A stretch of DNA of 64,000 nucleotides from Sphingopyxis sp. H073 (GTDB lineage: Bacteria > Pseudomonadota > Alphaproteobacteria > Sphingomonadales > Sphingomonadaceae), in assembly GCF_001468395.1 (NCBI RefSeq), contig NZ_LNSG01000002.1, positions 1 through 64,000 on the forward strand, written 5' to 3'. The notes beneath the pieces are model-generated. The model was given only the letters and a program-made list of their open reading frames with translations, ran no database searches and was not told the origin of the DNA. A program made the position numbers and the translations under genes. This document shows, piece by piece, positions 17,980 through 27,223 of the stretch (its first letter is position 1; each line of letters opens with the position of its first letter).

Positions 17980-19202
17980 CCGATGCAACATCAGCGGCGC
18001 GCTGGCGCGCCGGAATCCTGGCTGCGGTGCTGATCGCGGGCGGCGGCGGCTACTGGCTCGGACAGCGTGGGGAAAGCGAGGCGCCAGCCGAAGCGACGGC
18101 CGTAGGGCGCAAGATCCTCTATTATTACGATCCCATGTTCCCGAACCAGAAGTTCGACAAGCCCGGCAAGTCGCCCTTCATGGATATGCAGCTCGAGCCC
18201 AAATATGCCGACGAAGGCAGCGGAGCTGCACCCGGCGTATCGGTCGATCCTGCCGCGCGGCAAAGCCTCGGCATAAGGGTGGTCGCCGCCGAAATGGGCA
18301 GCCTTGCGGCGACCTTCGACGTCAATGGCAGCATCGATTTCAACCAGCGCGACGTCGCGATCGTCCAGGCGCGTTCGGGCGGGTTCGTCGAGCGCGTCTA
18401 TCGCCTCGCGCCCGGCGATGTGATCGGCGCCGGCACGCCGATCGCCGACCTGCAATTGCCCGAATGGGGCAGCGCCCAGACCGAATATTTGAGCGTCAAA
18501 AGGCTCGGAAAACCGGAACTCACCGCGGCGGCGCGACAACGGCTGCGGCTGATGGGCATGCCCGAGGGGGTAATTTCCGAAGTCGACCGGAGCGGACGCA
18601 CCGGCGGCAGGCTGACGGTGCGCGCGCCGATCGGCGGCGTAGTCCAGACGCTGGGCGCGCGTGCGGGCGTGACGCTTGCCGCGGGGCAGACGCTCGCCGA
18701 AATCTCGGGGCTCGGCACGGTGTGGCTCAACGCCGCGCTCCCCGAAGCGCAGGCGGGACTCGTACAGGTCGGCCAGCGCGCGACCGCGACGCTCACCGCC
18801 TTTCCCGGCGAAGCATTCACCGGCAGGATCATTGCGATCCTGCCCACTGCATCGGCCGACAGCCGGACGCTGACGGTGCGCGTCGAACTCGCCAATCGCG
18901 GCGGGCGTCTCCGCCCCGGCATGTTCGCGGTGGTGGCGCTCGGGGGCGATGCCAAACCGGCGCTGCTGGTGCCGAGCGAAGCGGTGATCCGCACCGGCAC
19001 GCGCAGCATCGTGATGCTCGAGAAGGGCGACGGGCGCTACCATCCCGCCGAAGTGATCACTGGACGCGAAGGTGGTGGCAAGACCGAGATATTGCAGGGG
19101 CTCGCTCCCGGCGAAAAGGTCGTCGCGTCGGGCCAGTTCCTGCTCGATTCCGAGGCGAGCCTGACCGGCCTCACCGTCCGTCCGCTGGAGCCCGCGCAAT
19201 GA
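17976..19202 (+). CDS. cusB: Efflux RND periplasmic adaptor, CusB-like
   Basis: The product of 408 residues has an N-terminal membrane anchor and then a heavy-metal-binding segment ([20 protein letters not shown] and DMQLEPKY), a variant of the CusB N-terminal metal site. Lipoyl and barrel adaptor domains follow ([60 protein letters not shown]). It would bridge CusA and CusC in the periplasm and hand over Cu(I) or Ag(I). It overlaps both neighbours by four bases. Confidence 0.92.
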   Translation: MTDATSAARWRAGILAAVLIAGGGGYWLGQRGESEAPAEATAVGRKILYYYDPMFPNQKFDKPGKSPFMDMQLEPKYADEGSGAAPGVSVDPAARQSLGIRVVAAEMGSLAATFDVNGSIDFNQRDVAIVQARSGGFVERVYRLAPGDVIGAGTPIADLQLPEWGSAQTEYLSVKRLGKPELTAAARQRLRLMGMPEGVISEVDRSGRTGGRLTVRAPIGGVVQTLGARAGVTLAAGQTLAEISGLGTVWLNAALPEAQAGLVQVGQRATATLTAFPGEAFTGRIIAILPTASADSRTLTVRVELANRGGRLRPGMFAVVALGGDAKPALLVPSEAVIRTGTRSIVMLEKGDGRYHPAEVITGREGGGKTEILQGLAPGEKVVASGQFLLDSEASLTGLTVRPLEPAQ

Positions 19203-22200
19203 TCGCGAAGATCATTCGCGCTTCGGTCGCGGCGCGCGGGCTCGTCGTCGCGGCGGCGCTGATCCTGACCCTGCTCGGGATCGCCGCGGTGCGCACGACG
19301 CCGGTCGATGCCCTGCCCGATCTCTCCGACGTCCAGGTCATCATCCGCACCACCTATGCGGGTCAGGCGCCGCGGATCGTCGAGGATCAGGTCACCTATC
19401 CGATCACGACGACAATGCTCTCGGTGCCCGGCGCGCGCGTCGTGCGCGGCTACAGCTTCGTCGGCGACAGCTTCGTCTATGTGCTCTTCGACGACGGCAC
19501 CGATCCCTATTGGGCGCGCAGCCGCGTGCTCGAATATCTGAGCCAGGTGCAGAGCCGGCTCCCCGACGGCGCGCGGGCGAGCCTCGGCCCCGACGCGACC
19601 GGGGTCGGGTGGATCTATGAATATGCGCTCGTCGACAAGAGCGGCCGCCACGATCTTGCCGAGCTCCGCAGCCTCCAGGACTGGTTCCTGCGCTTCGAAC
19701 TGAAGTCAGTGCCGGGCGTCGCCGAGGTCGCGAGCATCGGCGGCATGGTGCGCCAATATCAGATCATCGTCGATCCGCAGAAGCTTGCCGCCTTCGGCGT
19801 GACCGCAACCGACGTGGCAGACGCCCTCAAGCGCGCAAACCAGGAAAGCGGCGGCGGCAGCCTCGAACTCGCCGAGGCCGAATATATCGTGCGCGCGGGC
19901 GGCTATCTGAAATCGCTCGACGATTTCCGCAGCGTCCCGATCCGCACCGCCGGCGGCGGCATCCCGGTGACGGTCGGCGATGTTGCGACGGTCCAGATCG
20001 GCCCCGACACGCGGCGCGGCATCGCCGAACTCAATGGCGAGGGCGAGGTCGCGGGCGGCGTGATCGTCATGCGCGAGGGCAAGAATGCCCGCGAGGTCAT
20101 CGACGGCGTGCGCGCCAAGCTCGCCGAGCTCAAGCGCAGCCTGCCGCCGGGGGTCGAGATCGTCACCACCTACGACCGTTCGGGGCTGATCGATCGTGCG
20201 GTCGACAATCTCACCTCGAAGCTCGTCGAAGAATTCATCATCGTCGGGCTCGTCTGCGCGCTGTTCCTGTGGCACGCCCGGTCGGCGCTGGTCGCCATCC
20301 TGACCCTGCCGCTCGGCATCCTCATCGCCTTCATCGTCATGCGGCTGCAGGGGCTCAACGCCAATATCCTGTCGCTCGGCGGCATCGCGATCGCGGTCGG
20401 CGCGATGGTCGATGCGGCGGTGGTGATGATCGAAAATGCCCACAAGCATCTCGAACATTGGGAGCGCGATCATCCGGGCGAGGAATTGAAGGGCGCCGAG
20501 CGCTGGCGCGTCATCACCGATGCCGCCGCCGAGGTCGGCCCGGCGCTGTTCCTCAGCCTTCTCATTATCACCTTCTCCTTCTTGCCGATCTTCACGCTCG
20601 AAGGCCAGGAAGGGCGGCTCTTCGCGCCGCTCGCCTTCACCAAGACCTATGCGATGGCGGCCGCTGCGATCCTCTCGATCACGCTCATCCCGGTGCTGAT
20701 GGGCTGGCTGATCCGCGGAAAGATCCCGGCCGAACAGGCCAATCCGGTCAACCGCTGGCTGACCCGCGCCTATCGCCCGGCACTCGACTGGGTGCTCGAA
20801 CGGCCGAAAAAGGCGCTCCTCATCGCCGGCCTCGTCTTCGCCACCAGCCTGTGGCCGATGACCCAGATCGGCGGCGAGTTCATGCCGCAGATGCATGAGG
20901 GCGATCTCCTCTACATGCCCTCAGCGCTTCCCGGCATCTCAGCAGCGCGGGCGTCGAGCCTGCTCCAGCAGACCGATCGGCTGATCAAGACGGTGCCAGA
21001 GGTCGAAAGCGTGTTCGGCAAGGCGGGCCGCGCCGACAGCGCGACCGACCCCGCGCCGCTCGAGATGTTCGAGACGACGATCCGCTTCAAGCCGAAGGAC
21101 CAGTGGCGCCCCGGAATGACCGAGGAGAAATTGATCGAGGAGCTCGACGCGCGGGTCCGGGTCCCTGGGCTCGCCAATTTCTGGATCCCGCCGATCCGCA
21201 ACCGCATCGACATGCTCGCGACCGGGATCAAAAGCCCGGTCGGCATCAAGGTCGCGGGCTCGGATCTTGCCGAGATCGACCGCACCGCGAAGCGCATCGA
21301 GGGCGTAGTCAGGACCGTCCCCGGCGTCGCCTCGGCGCTGGCCGAGCGCCTGACTGGCGGCCGTTATATCGACGTCGACATCGATCGCGCCGCCGCGGGG
21401 CGCTATGGTCTCAACGTCGCCGACGTGCAGGCGATCGTCGCGGGCGCGATCGGCGGCGAGACGATCGGCCAGACGGTCGAGGGGCTCGCGCGCTATCCGA
21501 TCAGCGTCCGCTATCCACGCGAGATGCGCGACAGCATCGGCGAGCTCGCGGCCCTTCCGATCCTGACGCCGTCGCGCCAGCAGATCACGCTCGGGACGGT
21601 GGCGAGCGTCAAGGTCAGCGACGGGCCGCCGATGCTGCGCAGCGAGAATGGCCGCCCGGTGACCTGGATCTATGTCGACAGCCGCGGCCGCGATTTGCAG
21701 GGTCTGGTGCACGACATCCAGCGGGCGATCGCGCGCGATGTCGAGCTGCCCCCCGGCGTCAGCATCTCCTACACCGGGCAGTTCGAGTTCCTCGTTCGTG
21801 CGACCGAGCGGATGAAGGTGGTCGTGCCGGTCACGCTCGCGATCATCTTCATCCTGCTCTACCTCACCTTCCGCCGCTGGGACGAGGCGCTGCTCATCAT
21901 GGCGACCTTGCCCTTTGCACTCACCGGCGGGCTCTGGCTGCTCTATCTGCTCGGTTACAACCAGTCGGTCGCGAGCGCGGTCGGGTTCATCGCGCTCGCC
22001 GGCGTCGCCGCCGAGTTCGGGGTCGTCATGCTCATCTACCTCAAGCATGCGCTCGCCGATCGCGGCGATGGCGACATATTGGCCGCGGTTCGCGAGGGCG
22101 CGCTGCTTCGCGTCCGGCCGAAGGCGATGACCGTCGCGGTGATCCTCGCGGGCCTGTTCCCGATCCTCGTCGGGACCGGCACCGGCTCCGAAGTGATGAG

Positions 22201-22333
22201 CCGCATCGCCGCGCCGATGATCGGCGGCATGCTGACCGCGCCGCTGCTCTCGATGCTCATCATTCCCGCCGCCTATCTGCTGATGCGCAGGCGCGCGGCC
22301 CATCCCGTTCAACCCGAAGGAGAAATGACATGA
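19199..22333 (+). CDS. cusA: RND-type Cu(I)/Ag(I) efflux pump, CusA-like
   Basis: The product of 1044 residues is normal length for the heavy-metal RND family. The substrate class is suggested by [20 protein letters not shown] near the N-terminus and by the fourth membrane helix signature [20 protein letters not shown], which is of the CusA (HME4) type, not the CzcA type. It uses the proton gradient to drive copper or silver out through CusC. The gene is coupled to cusB and to the cusF-like gene by ATGA overlaps at both ends, giving a single cusCBAF transcript. Confidence 0.94.
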   Translation: MIAKIIRASVAARGLVVAAALILTLLGIAAVRTTPVDALPDLSDVQVIIRTTYAGQAPRIVEDQVTYPITTTMLSVPGARVVRGYSFVGDSFVYVLFDDGTDPYWARSRVLEYLSQVQSRLPDGARASLGPDATGVGWIYEYALVDKSGRHDLAELRSLQDWFLRFELKSVPGVAEVASIGGMVRQYQIIVDPQKLAAFGVTATDVADALKRANQESGGGSLELAEAEYIVRAGGYLKSLDDFRSVPIRTAGGGIPVTVGDVATVQIGPDTRRGIAELNGEGEVAGGVIVMREGKNAREVIDGVRAKLAELKRSLPPGVEIVTTYDRSGLIDRAVDNLTSKLVEEFIIVGLVCALFLWHARSALVAILTLPLGILIAFIVMRLQGLNANILSLGGIAIAVGAMVDAAVVMIENAHKHLEHWERDHPGEELKGAERWRVITDAAAEVGPALFLSLLIITFSFLPIFTLEGQEGRLFAPLAFTKTYAMAAAAILSITLIPVLMGWLIRGKIPAEQANPVNRWLTRAYRPALDWVLERPKKALLIAGLVFATSLWPMTQIGGEFMPQMHEGDLLYMPSALPGISAARASSLLQQTDRLIKTVPEVESVFGKAGRADSATDPAPLEMFETTIRFKPKDQWRPGMTEEKLIEELDARVRVPGLANFWIPPIRNRIDMLATGIKSPVGIKVAGSDLAEIDRTAKRIEGVVRTVPGVASALAERLTGGRYIDVDIDRAAAGRYGLNVADVQAIVAGAIGGETIGQTVEGLARYPISVRYPREMRDSIGELAALPILTPSRQQITLGTVASVKVSDGPPMLRSENGRPVTWIYVDSRGRDLQGLVHDIQRAIARDVELPPGVSISYTGQFEFLVRATERMKVVVPVTLAIIFILLYLTFRRWDEALLIMATLPFALTGGLWLLYLLGYNQSVASAVGFIALAGVAAEFGVVMLIYLKHALADRGDGDILAAVREGALLRVRPKAMTVAVILAGLFPILVGTGTGSEVMSRIAAPMIGGMLTAPLLSMLIIPAAYLLMRRRAAHPVQPEGEMT

Positions 22334-22698
22334 AGAATTTGACCGCCATCGCACTGGGCATCGCGCTCAGCGCAGGACTTGCCGGCTGCGGCAAGCAGGG
22401 CGAAGCGCCGAAGACCGAAGAAAAGGCCGCGATGGCCGATGACGCCGGAACCATGGCGATGCCCGCCGAAACCAAACATGGCAAGGGCACGGCGACCGTG
22501 ACCGCAATCGATAGCGCGAAGGGACAGGTCACGCTCGATCATGGCGCGATCGCCGAACTCGAATGGCCGCCGATGACGATGGGCTTCGCCGCAAAGCCCG
22601 AGCTGCTGAAGGACATCAAGGTCGGCGACAAGGTCGCGTTCGAGCTCGACTGGAACGGTAAGGCCGGGACGATCACCAAGCTCGACAAGGCGCCATAA
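22330..22698 (+). CDS. cusF: CusF-like periplasmic copper chaperone, lipoprotein form
   Basis: The product of 122 residues has a lipobox (SAGLAGC) and one CusF domain. The Cu(I) ligands His, Trp, Met, Met of CusF are present in the order [18 protein letters not shown]. Escherichia coli CusF is soluble and much shorter; here the domain is tethered by a linker of about 30 residues. It would pass Cu(I) to the CusB/CusA complex. It overlaps the cusA stop by four bases. Confidence 0.9.
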   Translation: MKNLTAIALGIALSAGLAGCGKQGEAPKTEEKAAMADDAGTMAMPAETKHGKGTATVTAIDSAKGQVTLDHGAIAELEWPPMTMGFAAKPELLKDIKVGDKVAFELDWNGKAGTITKLDKAP

Positions 22699-22706
22699 TA
22701 TCCGCC

Positions 22707-22740
22707 GGCGCGCGCGGCGAAGCCAGTCGTCGCGCGCGCC
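22707..22740. terminator. GC-rich stem-loop between cusF and the convergent merR
   Basis: A perfect 10-base inverted repeat (GGCGCGCGCG at 22707-22716, CGCGCGCGCC at 22731-22740) with a 14-base loop lies directly after the cusF stop. There is no T-run, so it may be a weak or bidirectional terminator, or it may protect the mRNA end. Confidence 0.45.
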
Positions 22741-22783
22741 AGCCCCTTCCTTCCCCGAACCCGGATGCGTCCGGTCGGATCGA

Positions 22784-23206
22784 TCAATCGGTCTGGAGCG
22801 CGAGTTCGGTGCCCGCGATCGCCTCGATCACCCGGCATTCGGCGGCCCGGCCGCCCTCGCAGGAGGTCGCGACCTCGGTCAGCGCCGAGCGCAAGGTTTC
22901 GAGCCGCGCGATGCGGATGCCGATATCGGCAAGATGCGCGCGCGCGATCGCCGCAGCCTCGCCGCAATCGCGGTCGGGCTGATCCGAAAGCGCCAGCAGC
23001 GAGCGGATTTCGGGGATCGAAAAACCGAGCTGCCGGCCGTGGCGGACGAAGGCGAGCCGCCGAAGGTCGGCCGCATCATAGCTTCGCCGTCCCGAAGCGG
23101 TGCGCAGGGCTTCGGGCAGCAGCCCGATCTCTTCATAGAAGCGGATGGTGTTGACCTTGGTCCCGGTCTCCCGGGCAAGGTCGCCGATCGCGAGCCGCTT
23201 GGTCAT
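22784..23206 (-). CDS. MerR-family metal regulator, CadR/PbrR/ZntR-like
   Basis: The product of 140 residues has the MerR HTH (LAIGDLARETGTKVNTIRFY, EEIGLLPEALRTASGRRSYD) and a long dimerisation helix. The C-terminal metal loop has Cys in SDQPDRDCGEAA and CEGGRAAECRVIEAI, the arrangement of the Cd/Pb/Zn group rather than CueR. It would activate the divergent CDF gene when divalent metal is high. The start at 23206 was chosen over an upstream ATG because the latter would lie within the operator. Confidence 0.88.
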   Translation of the reverse strand: MTKRLAIGDLARETGTKVNTIRFYEEIGLLPEALRTASGRRSYDAADLRRLAFVRHGRQLGFSIPEIRSLLALSDQPDRDCGEAAAIARAHLADIGIRIARLETLRSALTEVATSCEGGRAAECRVIEAIAGTELALQTD

Positions 23207-23213
23207 ATTATGC

Positions 23214-23244
23214 TTGATCCTCCAGTGACTGGAGGATGTATAGG
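23214..23244 (+). promoter_or_regulatory. MerR-type operator/promoter of the CDF-czc genes
   Basis: -35 TTGATC (23214-23219), a 19-base spacer, -10 TATAGG (23239-23244). The spacer contains the perfect dyad CCTCCAGTGACTGGAGG (23219-23235). The 19-base spacing and central dyad are the hallmark of promoters activated by MerR proteins, and the regulator gene is divergent 8 bases away. Confidence 0.85.
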
Positions 23245-23310
23245 CGGTCCTCGTCCGAAGTTGAAGGCGGCAAAGCGAAGAGCGCGCCACCACCATGGAG
23301 TGAAGACGCG

Positions 23311-23973
23311 ATGGCGGAGGGATCCGAGAACGGCGACGGCTGCGGCTGCACGGGAGACCCGGTGCGCGCGGAAAAGGACCCGGCCTATCGCCGTGCTCTT
23401 TGGATCGTGGTTATCCTAAATCTCGGCTTCGGCGCTATCGAGATCGTCGGCGGATTCATCGCCAACAGCCAGGCGCTGAAGGCCGACTCGCTCGACTTCA
23501 TCGGCGACGGCACCATCACGCTGGCCGGCCTCGTCGCGATCGGCTGGACGGCGCTCGCCCGCACCCGCATCGCTCTTGCCCAAGGCCTGTTCCTGCTGAC
23601 GCTCGGGCTCGGCGTCATCGGCGTCGCGCTGTGGCGCGCCCTGACAGCGGTTCCGCCCGAAGCCGAGCTCATGGGCGGCATCGGCTTCGTTGCACTGCTC
23701 GTCAATCTCACCTCGGCGGCGGTCCTCTCGCGGTTTCGCGAAGGCGACGCCAATGTCCGCGCTGTTTGGCTGTTCAGCCGCAATGACGCGGTCGCCAATG
23801 TCGCGGTAATCATCGCTGCGGGTCTCGTCGCATGGACCGGCCAGGCCTGGCCCGACCTTGCAGTGGCCGCCATCATTGCAGCGCTCTTCCTGCATTCGGC
23901 CTATGAAATTCTTCGCAGCGCGCGGACCGAGCTGCGCCAACTGTCGGAACAAGGGATTCGTGGTCAGGCTTGA
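23311..23973 (+). CDS. Cation diffusion facilitator family transporter
   Basis: The product has 220 residues. A short Cys-containing N-terminus (GDGCGCTGDPV) is followed by six predicted membrane helices. The helix-2 acidic motif is ALKADSLDFIGDG and the helix-5 motif is SRNDAVANVAVI. These are CDF-type metal sites, although the classic His-x3-Asp is altered, and the usual cytoplasmic C-terminal domain is reduced to a short tail. It would export divalent metal from the cytosol in exchange for protons. The start at 23311 is the first ATG past the MerR-type -10 that leads into the conserved protein. Confidence 0.85.
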   Translation: MAEGSENGDGCGCTGDPVRAEKDPAYRRALWIVVILNLGFGAIEIVGGFIANSQALKADSLDFIGDGTITLAGLVAIGWTALARTRIALAQGLFLLTLGLGVIGVALWRALTAVPPEAELMGGIGFVALLVNLTSAAVLSRFREGDANVRAVWLFSRNDAVANVAVIIAAGLVAWTGQAWPDLAVAAIIAALFLHSAYEILRSARTELRQLSEQGIRGQA

Positions 23974-24035
23974 CCCTGTAGTTGCTACAGGGTGCATAAG
24001 GCCGGCGAATCGACGCAAAGGGAAATGTCGCGAGC

Positions 24036-24407
24036 ATGCTGGATCGACGTCAAGCTGCCGGCCTGATCGCCGCCGAGATGACGCATTACCGGGCCGCGCG
24101 GCGGGCCGGCGATTATCCCGCGGCCTGGCGCGCGCTCGAGCGCGCGCACATCGTTGCGCAGCCCTTCTTCGGCATTCACCTGTCGTCGCATGGCCACATG
24201 CTCGGTTTCGCGATGGCGCTCGGCGACTGGCGCGAAGCGGCGGGGCAGATTTTCCGGCTGGCCCTCGTCCCTCTGGGATCGCTGACGGGCCGGATCCCGG
24301 CAGGCAATAGTGGGCGGGCGCGGGTCAGCGCGTTCCAACCCATGGCGATTCCATCCGATCTGGCCGCCGCGATGTCACGCCGCGACAAACAGATGACGGG
24401 TCGATAG
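24036..24407 (+). CDS. DUF3703-family protein
   Basis: The product of 123 residues is soluble with no export signal. The family marks are YPAAWRALERAHIVAQPFFG, HLSSHGHMLGFA, LVPLGSLTGRIPAGNSGRAR and PMAIPSDLAAAM. DUF3703 genes sit regularly next to czc or CDF metal-efflux genes, but the role is unknown. It lies 62 bases after the CDF gene and 8 bases before the next small gene, consistent with a single transcript into czcCBA. Confidence 0.85.
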   Translation: MLDRRQAAGLIAAEMTHYRAARRAGDYPAAWRALERAHIVAQPFFGIHLSSHGHMLGFAMALGDWREAAGQIFRLALVPLGSLTGRIPAGNSGRARVSAFQPMAIPSDLAAAMSRRDKQMTGR

Positions 24408-24415
24408 GGGGCTTT

Positions 24416-24736
24416 ATGGCTGGTGCGATGATGCGACTGCTGGTGATTGTGGGCGTGCTGCTTTGCACCCTGCAATTCTGTGAGCCCGCGTCCGCGCATA
24501 TTGCCGATCAAGGCACCGCCTATTCGCTGGACAGGGACGGCGGCAAGCAAGTGCCGGGCGAACCGGCAAAGAAATTCGCCCATAGCGGCCATCATCATTG
24601 CCCCATGGCGCCGGACCAGCATCAGACGGTCAGCGAAGCCCCGCTGGCCCCGGCGCGTGGGCCACTATTTGCCGCGCCGGTCGTGCAGCGACCATCGCGC
24701 GTCCTGCCGCCCCTTCTCGACCCGCCCCTCGCCTGA
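24416..24736 (+). CDS. Small exported His-rich protein preceding czcC
   Basis: The product of 106 residues has a signal peptide ending near ASAHI and a central His cluster KKFAHSGHHHCPMAPDQHQT, with one Cys next to it. The tail is Pro-rich. This pattern fits a periplasmic Zn/Cd/Co-binding protein at the head of a czc operon. Family assignment is not possible by eye; metal binding is inferred from composition. A second ATG four codons downstream could be the start. Confidence 0.65.
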   Translation: MAGAMMRLLVIVGVLLCTLQFCEPASAHIADQGTAYSLDRDGGKQVPGEPAKKFAHSGHHHCPMAPDQHQTVSEAPLAPARGPLFAAPVVQRPSRVLPPLLDPPLA

Positions 24737-24795
24737 CGTCTTGACGCGCTCGCGCATTCGCGCGGCGATCTATCGGCTCAATCGAGGATGGAATT

Positions 24796-26067
24796 ATGTA
24801 CAGGATCGTTGTTGCCCTCGTGGCAGCCACATCGTGCGTTGCGATAGCGCAGGCACAGGAGGTCGGCACCGAAAGCCGGCAGATATCAGGACCGCTCCTG
24901 ACGCTCGACGAGGCGGTTGCGCTCGCGGGCGGCAGCGCGCCCGCGGCGGAAGCCGCAGCGGCGGACGTTGATGCCGCAAGCGCAGCCCGCCGAGTCGCGG
25001 GGCTGCGCCCCAACCCAGCGCTTTCGGTCGAAGTCGAGAATTTCGTCGGCACCGGGCCCTATAATGGCGTCAATGGCGCCGATATCACGGCAAGCGTCGC
25101 GATCCCGCTCGAACTCGGCGGCAAGCGGCAGGCCCGGATCGCGGTTGCCGATGCGGCGGCGCACCGCGCGCAAATCGCGCAGGCGATTGCGCAGGCCGAT
25201 ATCCGGTTCCAGGTCACCGAACTCTATATCCAGGCCTCGGCCGCCGAAGTGCGTGTCGCGATTGCCGAGGACCAATATCGTATCGCCGGCGACACGGCGC
25301 GCGCCGCGACCATAAGAGTGCAAGCGGGGCGCGCCTCGCCGCTCGAACAAGAACGCGCCGAAGTCGCGCGCCTGACCGCCGAAACCGAGGCCGAGAAAGC
25401 GCGCCGCCTCGCCGATGCCGCGCGCGCCAGTCTCGCGCGCCGCATTGGCCGCCCGGTCACCGGCCCGCTCGATGTCGCGGTACTCGGCGGCCCCGGAAGC
25501 GGCACCATGGGTCCGCCCCGCCCTGTATCGGCGGCTGGCACGCTCGCGCTGGCGGCGGCCGATGCCGACCTCGCCACCGCGGATGCCGGCGTCGAACTGG
25601 CGCGTTCGCAGCGCGTGCCCGATCTTACCGTCGGGCCGGGCGTTCGCCGGCTCGAAGCCACCAACGATGTCGCTGCGGTGTTCAGCGTCTCGGTGCCGCT
25701 GCCGCTGTTCAACAACGGACGCGCCGCGGTCGACCAGGCGAATGCCGAACGGCGGCGTGCCGACGCGCAGCGCCGCGTCACCGCGCTCGATATCGAGCAG
25801 AAGATCAGCGACGCCGAAGTCGAGGCTGCCAATGCGGCCGCGGCGGCGCGCGTCGCGAGCGGCCCCGCTCTGTCCTCGGCCATGGAAGCCGCGCGCATTG
25901 CGCGCATCGGCTACCGCGAGGGCAAGTTCGGACAGCTCGAACTGCTCGATGCCGAACGGACGCTGACCGAGATGCGCTCCGCGTCGATCGAAGCCCTCGC
26001 CTCCTATCAACTCGCCAAGGCCCGGTTGGAACGCCTGACGGCTCCCGCGCCGCTCGAAGGAAATTGA
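24796..26067 (+). CDS. czcC: Outer-membrane efflux protein (TolC family), CzcC-like
   Basis: The product of 423 residues has a signal peptide ending AIAQA and two helical efflux repeats. Typical segments are LRPNPALSVEVENFVGTGPY, VAIPLELGGKRQARIAVADA and the closing YREGKFGQLELLDAERTLTE. It forms the outer-membrane channel of the divalent-cation pump encoded by the next two genes, 4 bases apart from czcB. The assignment as CzcC rests on the CzcA-class pump downstream. Confidence 0.9.
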   Translation: MYRIVVALVAATSCVAIAQAQEVGTESRQISGPLLTLDEAVALAGGSAPAAEAAAADVDAASAARRVAGLRPNPALSVEVENFVGTGPYNGVNGADITASVAIPLELGGKRQARIAVADAAAHRAQIAQAIAQADIRFQVTELYIQASAAEVRVAIAEDQYRIAGDTARAATIRVQAGRASPLEQERAEVARLTAETEAEKARRLADAARASLARRIGRPVTGPLDVAVLGGPGSGTMGPPRPVSAAGTLALAAADADLATADAGVELARSQRVPDLTVGPGVRRLEATNDVAAVFSVSVPLPLFNNGRAAVDQANAERRRADAQRRVTALDIEQKISDAEVEAANAAAAARVASGPALSSAMEAARIARIGYREGKFGQLELLDAERTLTEMRSASIEALASYQLAKARLERLTAPAPLEGN

Positions 26068-26071
26068 CCCG

Positions 26072-27220
26072 ATGACTATCACTATCAACCGAAAGCTGCT
26101 GCTCGCCGCGACGCTGCCGCTGTTCCTCGCCGCCTGCGGTGGCGGCGAGACCGCCAAACCCGCCGACGAGCATGGCGAGGAAGAGGCCGGCCATGCCGAC
26201 GAGGGCAAGATCACCCTCACCAACGAGCAGATCAAGATCGCGGGGATCGCGCTCGGCAGCCCGACCATCGGCAGCGCCGGCGCGCTGCAATTGCCCGCAA
26301 CGATCGAAGGCGATCCGCAAGGAACGCAGGCCGTGTCGGCCGCGATCGGCGGGCGGATCGTCGCGCTCAACCGCAATCTCGGACAGAGCGTCGGCCGTGG
26401 GCAGACGCTTGCGATTGTCGAGAGCCGCGAGGCCGCGCAGCTCCAGGGCGAGGTGCAGGCCACGCGTGCCCGATTAGCGCTTGCCAACTCCAATCTCGCA
26501 CGCGAGGAGCGGCTGTTCGCACAGCGCGTGTCGCCCGAGCAGGATGTGATTGCGGCACGCACGGCCGCGACCGAAGCCAGGATCGCCTATCAACTCGCGC
26601 AGCAGCAGGTATCCGCCGCAGGGGGCGGCGGCGGCCAGCTCAACCGGATTGCCATTACCGCGCCGATTTCGGGCCAGGTAATCGCGCGCAGCGTGGTGCT
26701 CGGTCAGACGGTTCCCGCCGATGCAGAACTCTATCGCATCGCCAACCTCTCGAGCGTTTCGCTCTCGCTGAACCTCCAGCCCGCCGACGCCGGTCGTATC
26801 CGGCCCGGCGCCGTCGTCTCGGTGAGCGCGCCTGGACGCCAGGCGACCGGCAAGATCAGCTTCGTCTCGCCCGCGCTCGATCCGGCCACGAAGCTCGTGC
26901 CCGCAATCGCGATCCTCGACAATCGCGCCGGCCAATGGCGCGTCGGCGAAGCCGTGACCGCCTCGGTCGCGCTGGCTGCGAGCGGCGGCGTCGGCTCGAT
27001 CAGCGTTCCCGCGACCGCGATCCAGACCGTCGAGGGCAAGAGCGTCGTGTTCGTGCGTATCAAGGACGGGTTCGAGGCTGTCCCCGTGGTGCTCGGCGAC
27101 CGCGCGGGAGCCAATGTCATCGTCCGCTCCGGGCTCAAGGGCACCGAGCAGATCGCCATCACCAACAGCTTTTCGCTCAAGGCCGAGATCGGCAAGGGCG
27201 AAGCAGGCGATGAGGACTAA
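26072..27220 (+). CDS. czcB: Efflux RND periplasmic adaptor, CzcB-like lipoprotein
   Basis: The product of 382 residues has a lipobox (LFLAAC) followed by an acidic and His segment (DEHGEEEAGHADEGKITL) and then hairpin, lipoyl and barrel domains (VGRGQTLAIVESREAAQLQG, ITAPISGQVIARSVVLGQTV). The N-terminal His/Glu stretch is typical of CzcB adaptors, which can bind metal. It links CzcC and CzcA in the periplasm and lies within four bases of each neighbour. Confidence 0.92.
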   Translation: MTITINRKLLLAATLPLFLAACGGGETAKPADEHGEEEAGHADEGKITLTNEQIKIAGIALGSPTIGSAGALQLPATIEGDPQGTQAVSAAIGGRIVALNRNLGQSVGRGQTLAIVESREAAQLQGEVQATRARLALANSNLAREERLFAQRVSPEQDVIAARTAATEARIAYQLAQQQVSAAGGGGGQLNRIAITAPISGQVIARSVVLGQTVPADAELYRIANLSSVSLSLNLQPADAGRIRPGAVVSVSAPGRQATGKISFVSPALDPATKLVPAIAILDNRAGQWRVGEAVTASVALAASGGVGSISVPATAIQTVEGKSVVFVRIKDGFEAVPVVLGDRAGANVIVRSGLKGTEQIAITNSFSLKAEIGKGEAGDED

Positions 27221-27223
27221 GCC

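Noticed and set aside
17651..19198. Upstream in-frame extension of cusA across the cusB gene
   Set aside because: The conserved CusA N-terminus and the ATGA overlap place the start at 19199; the extension is out of frame with cusB and has no similarity.
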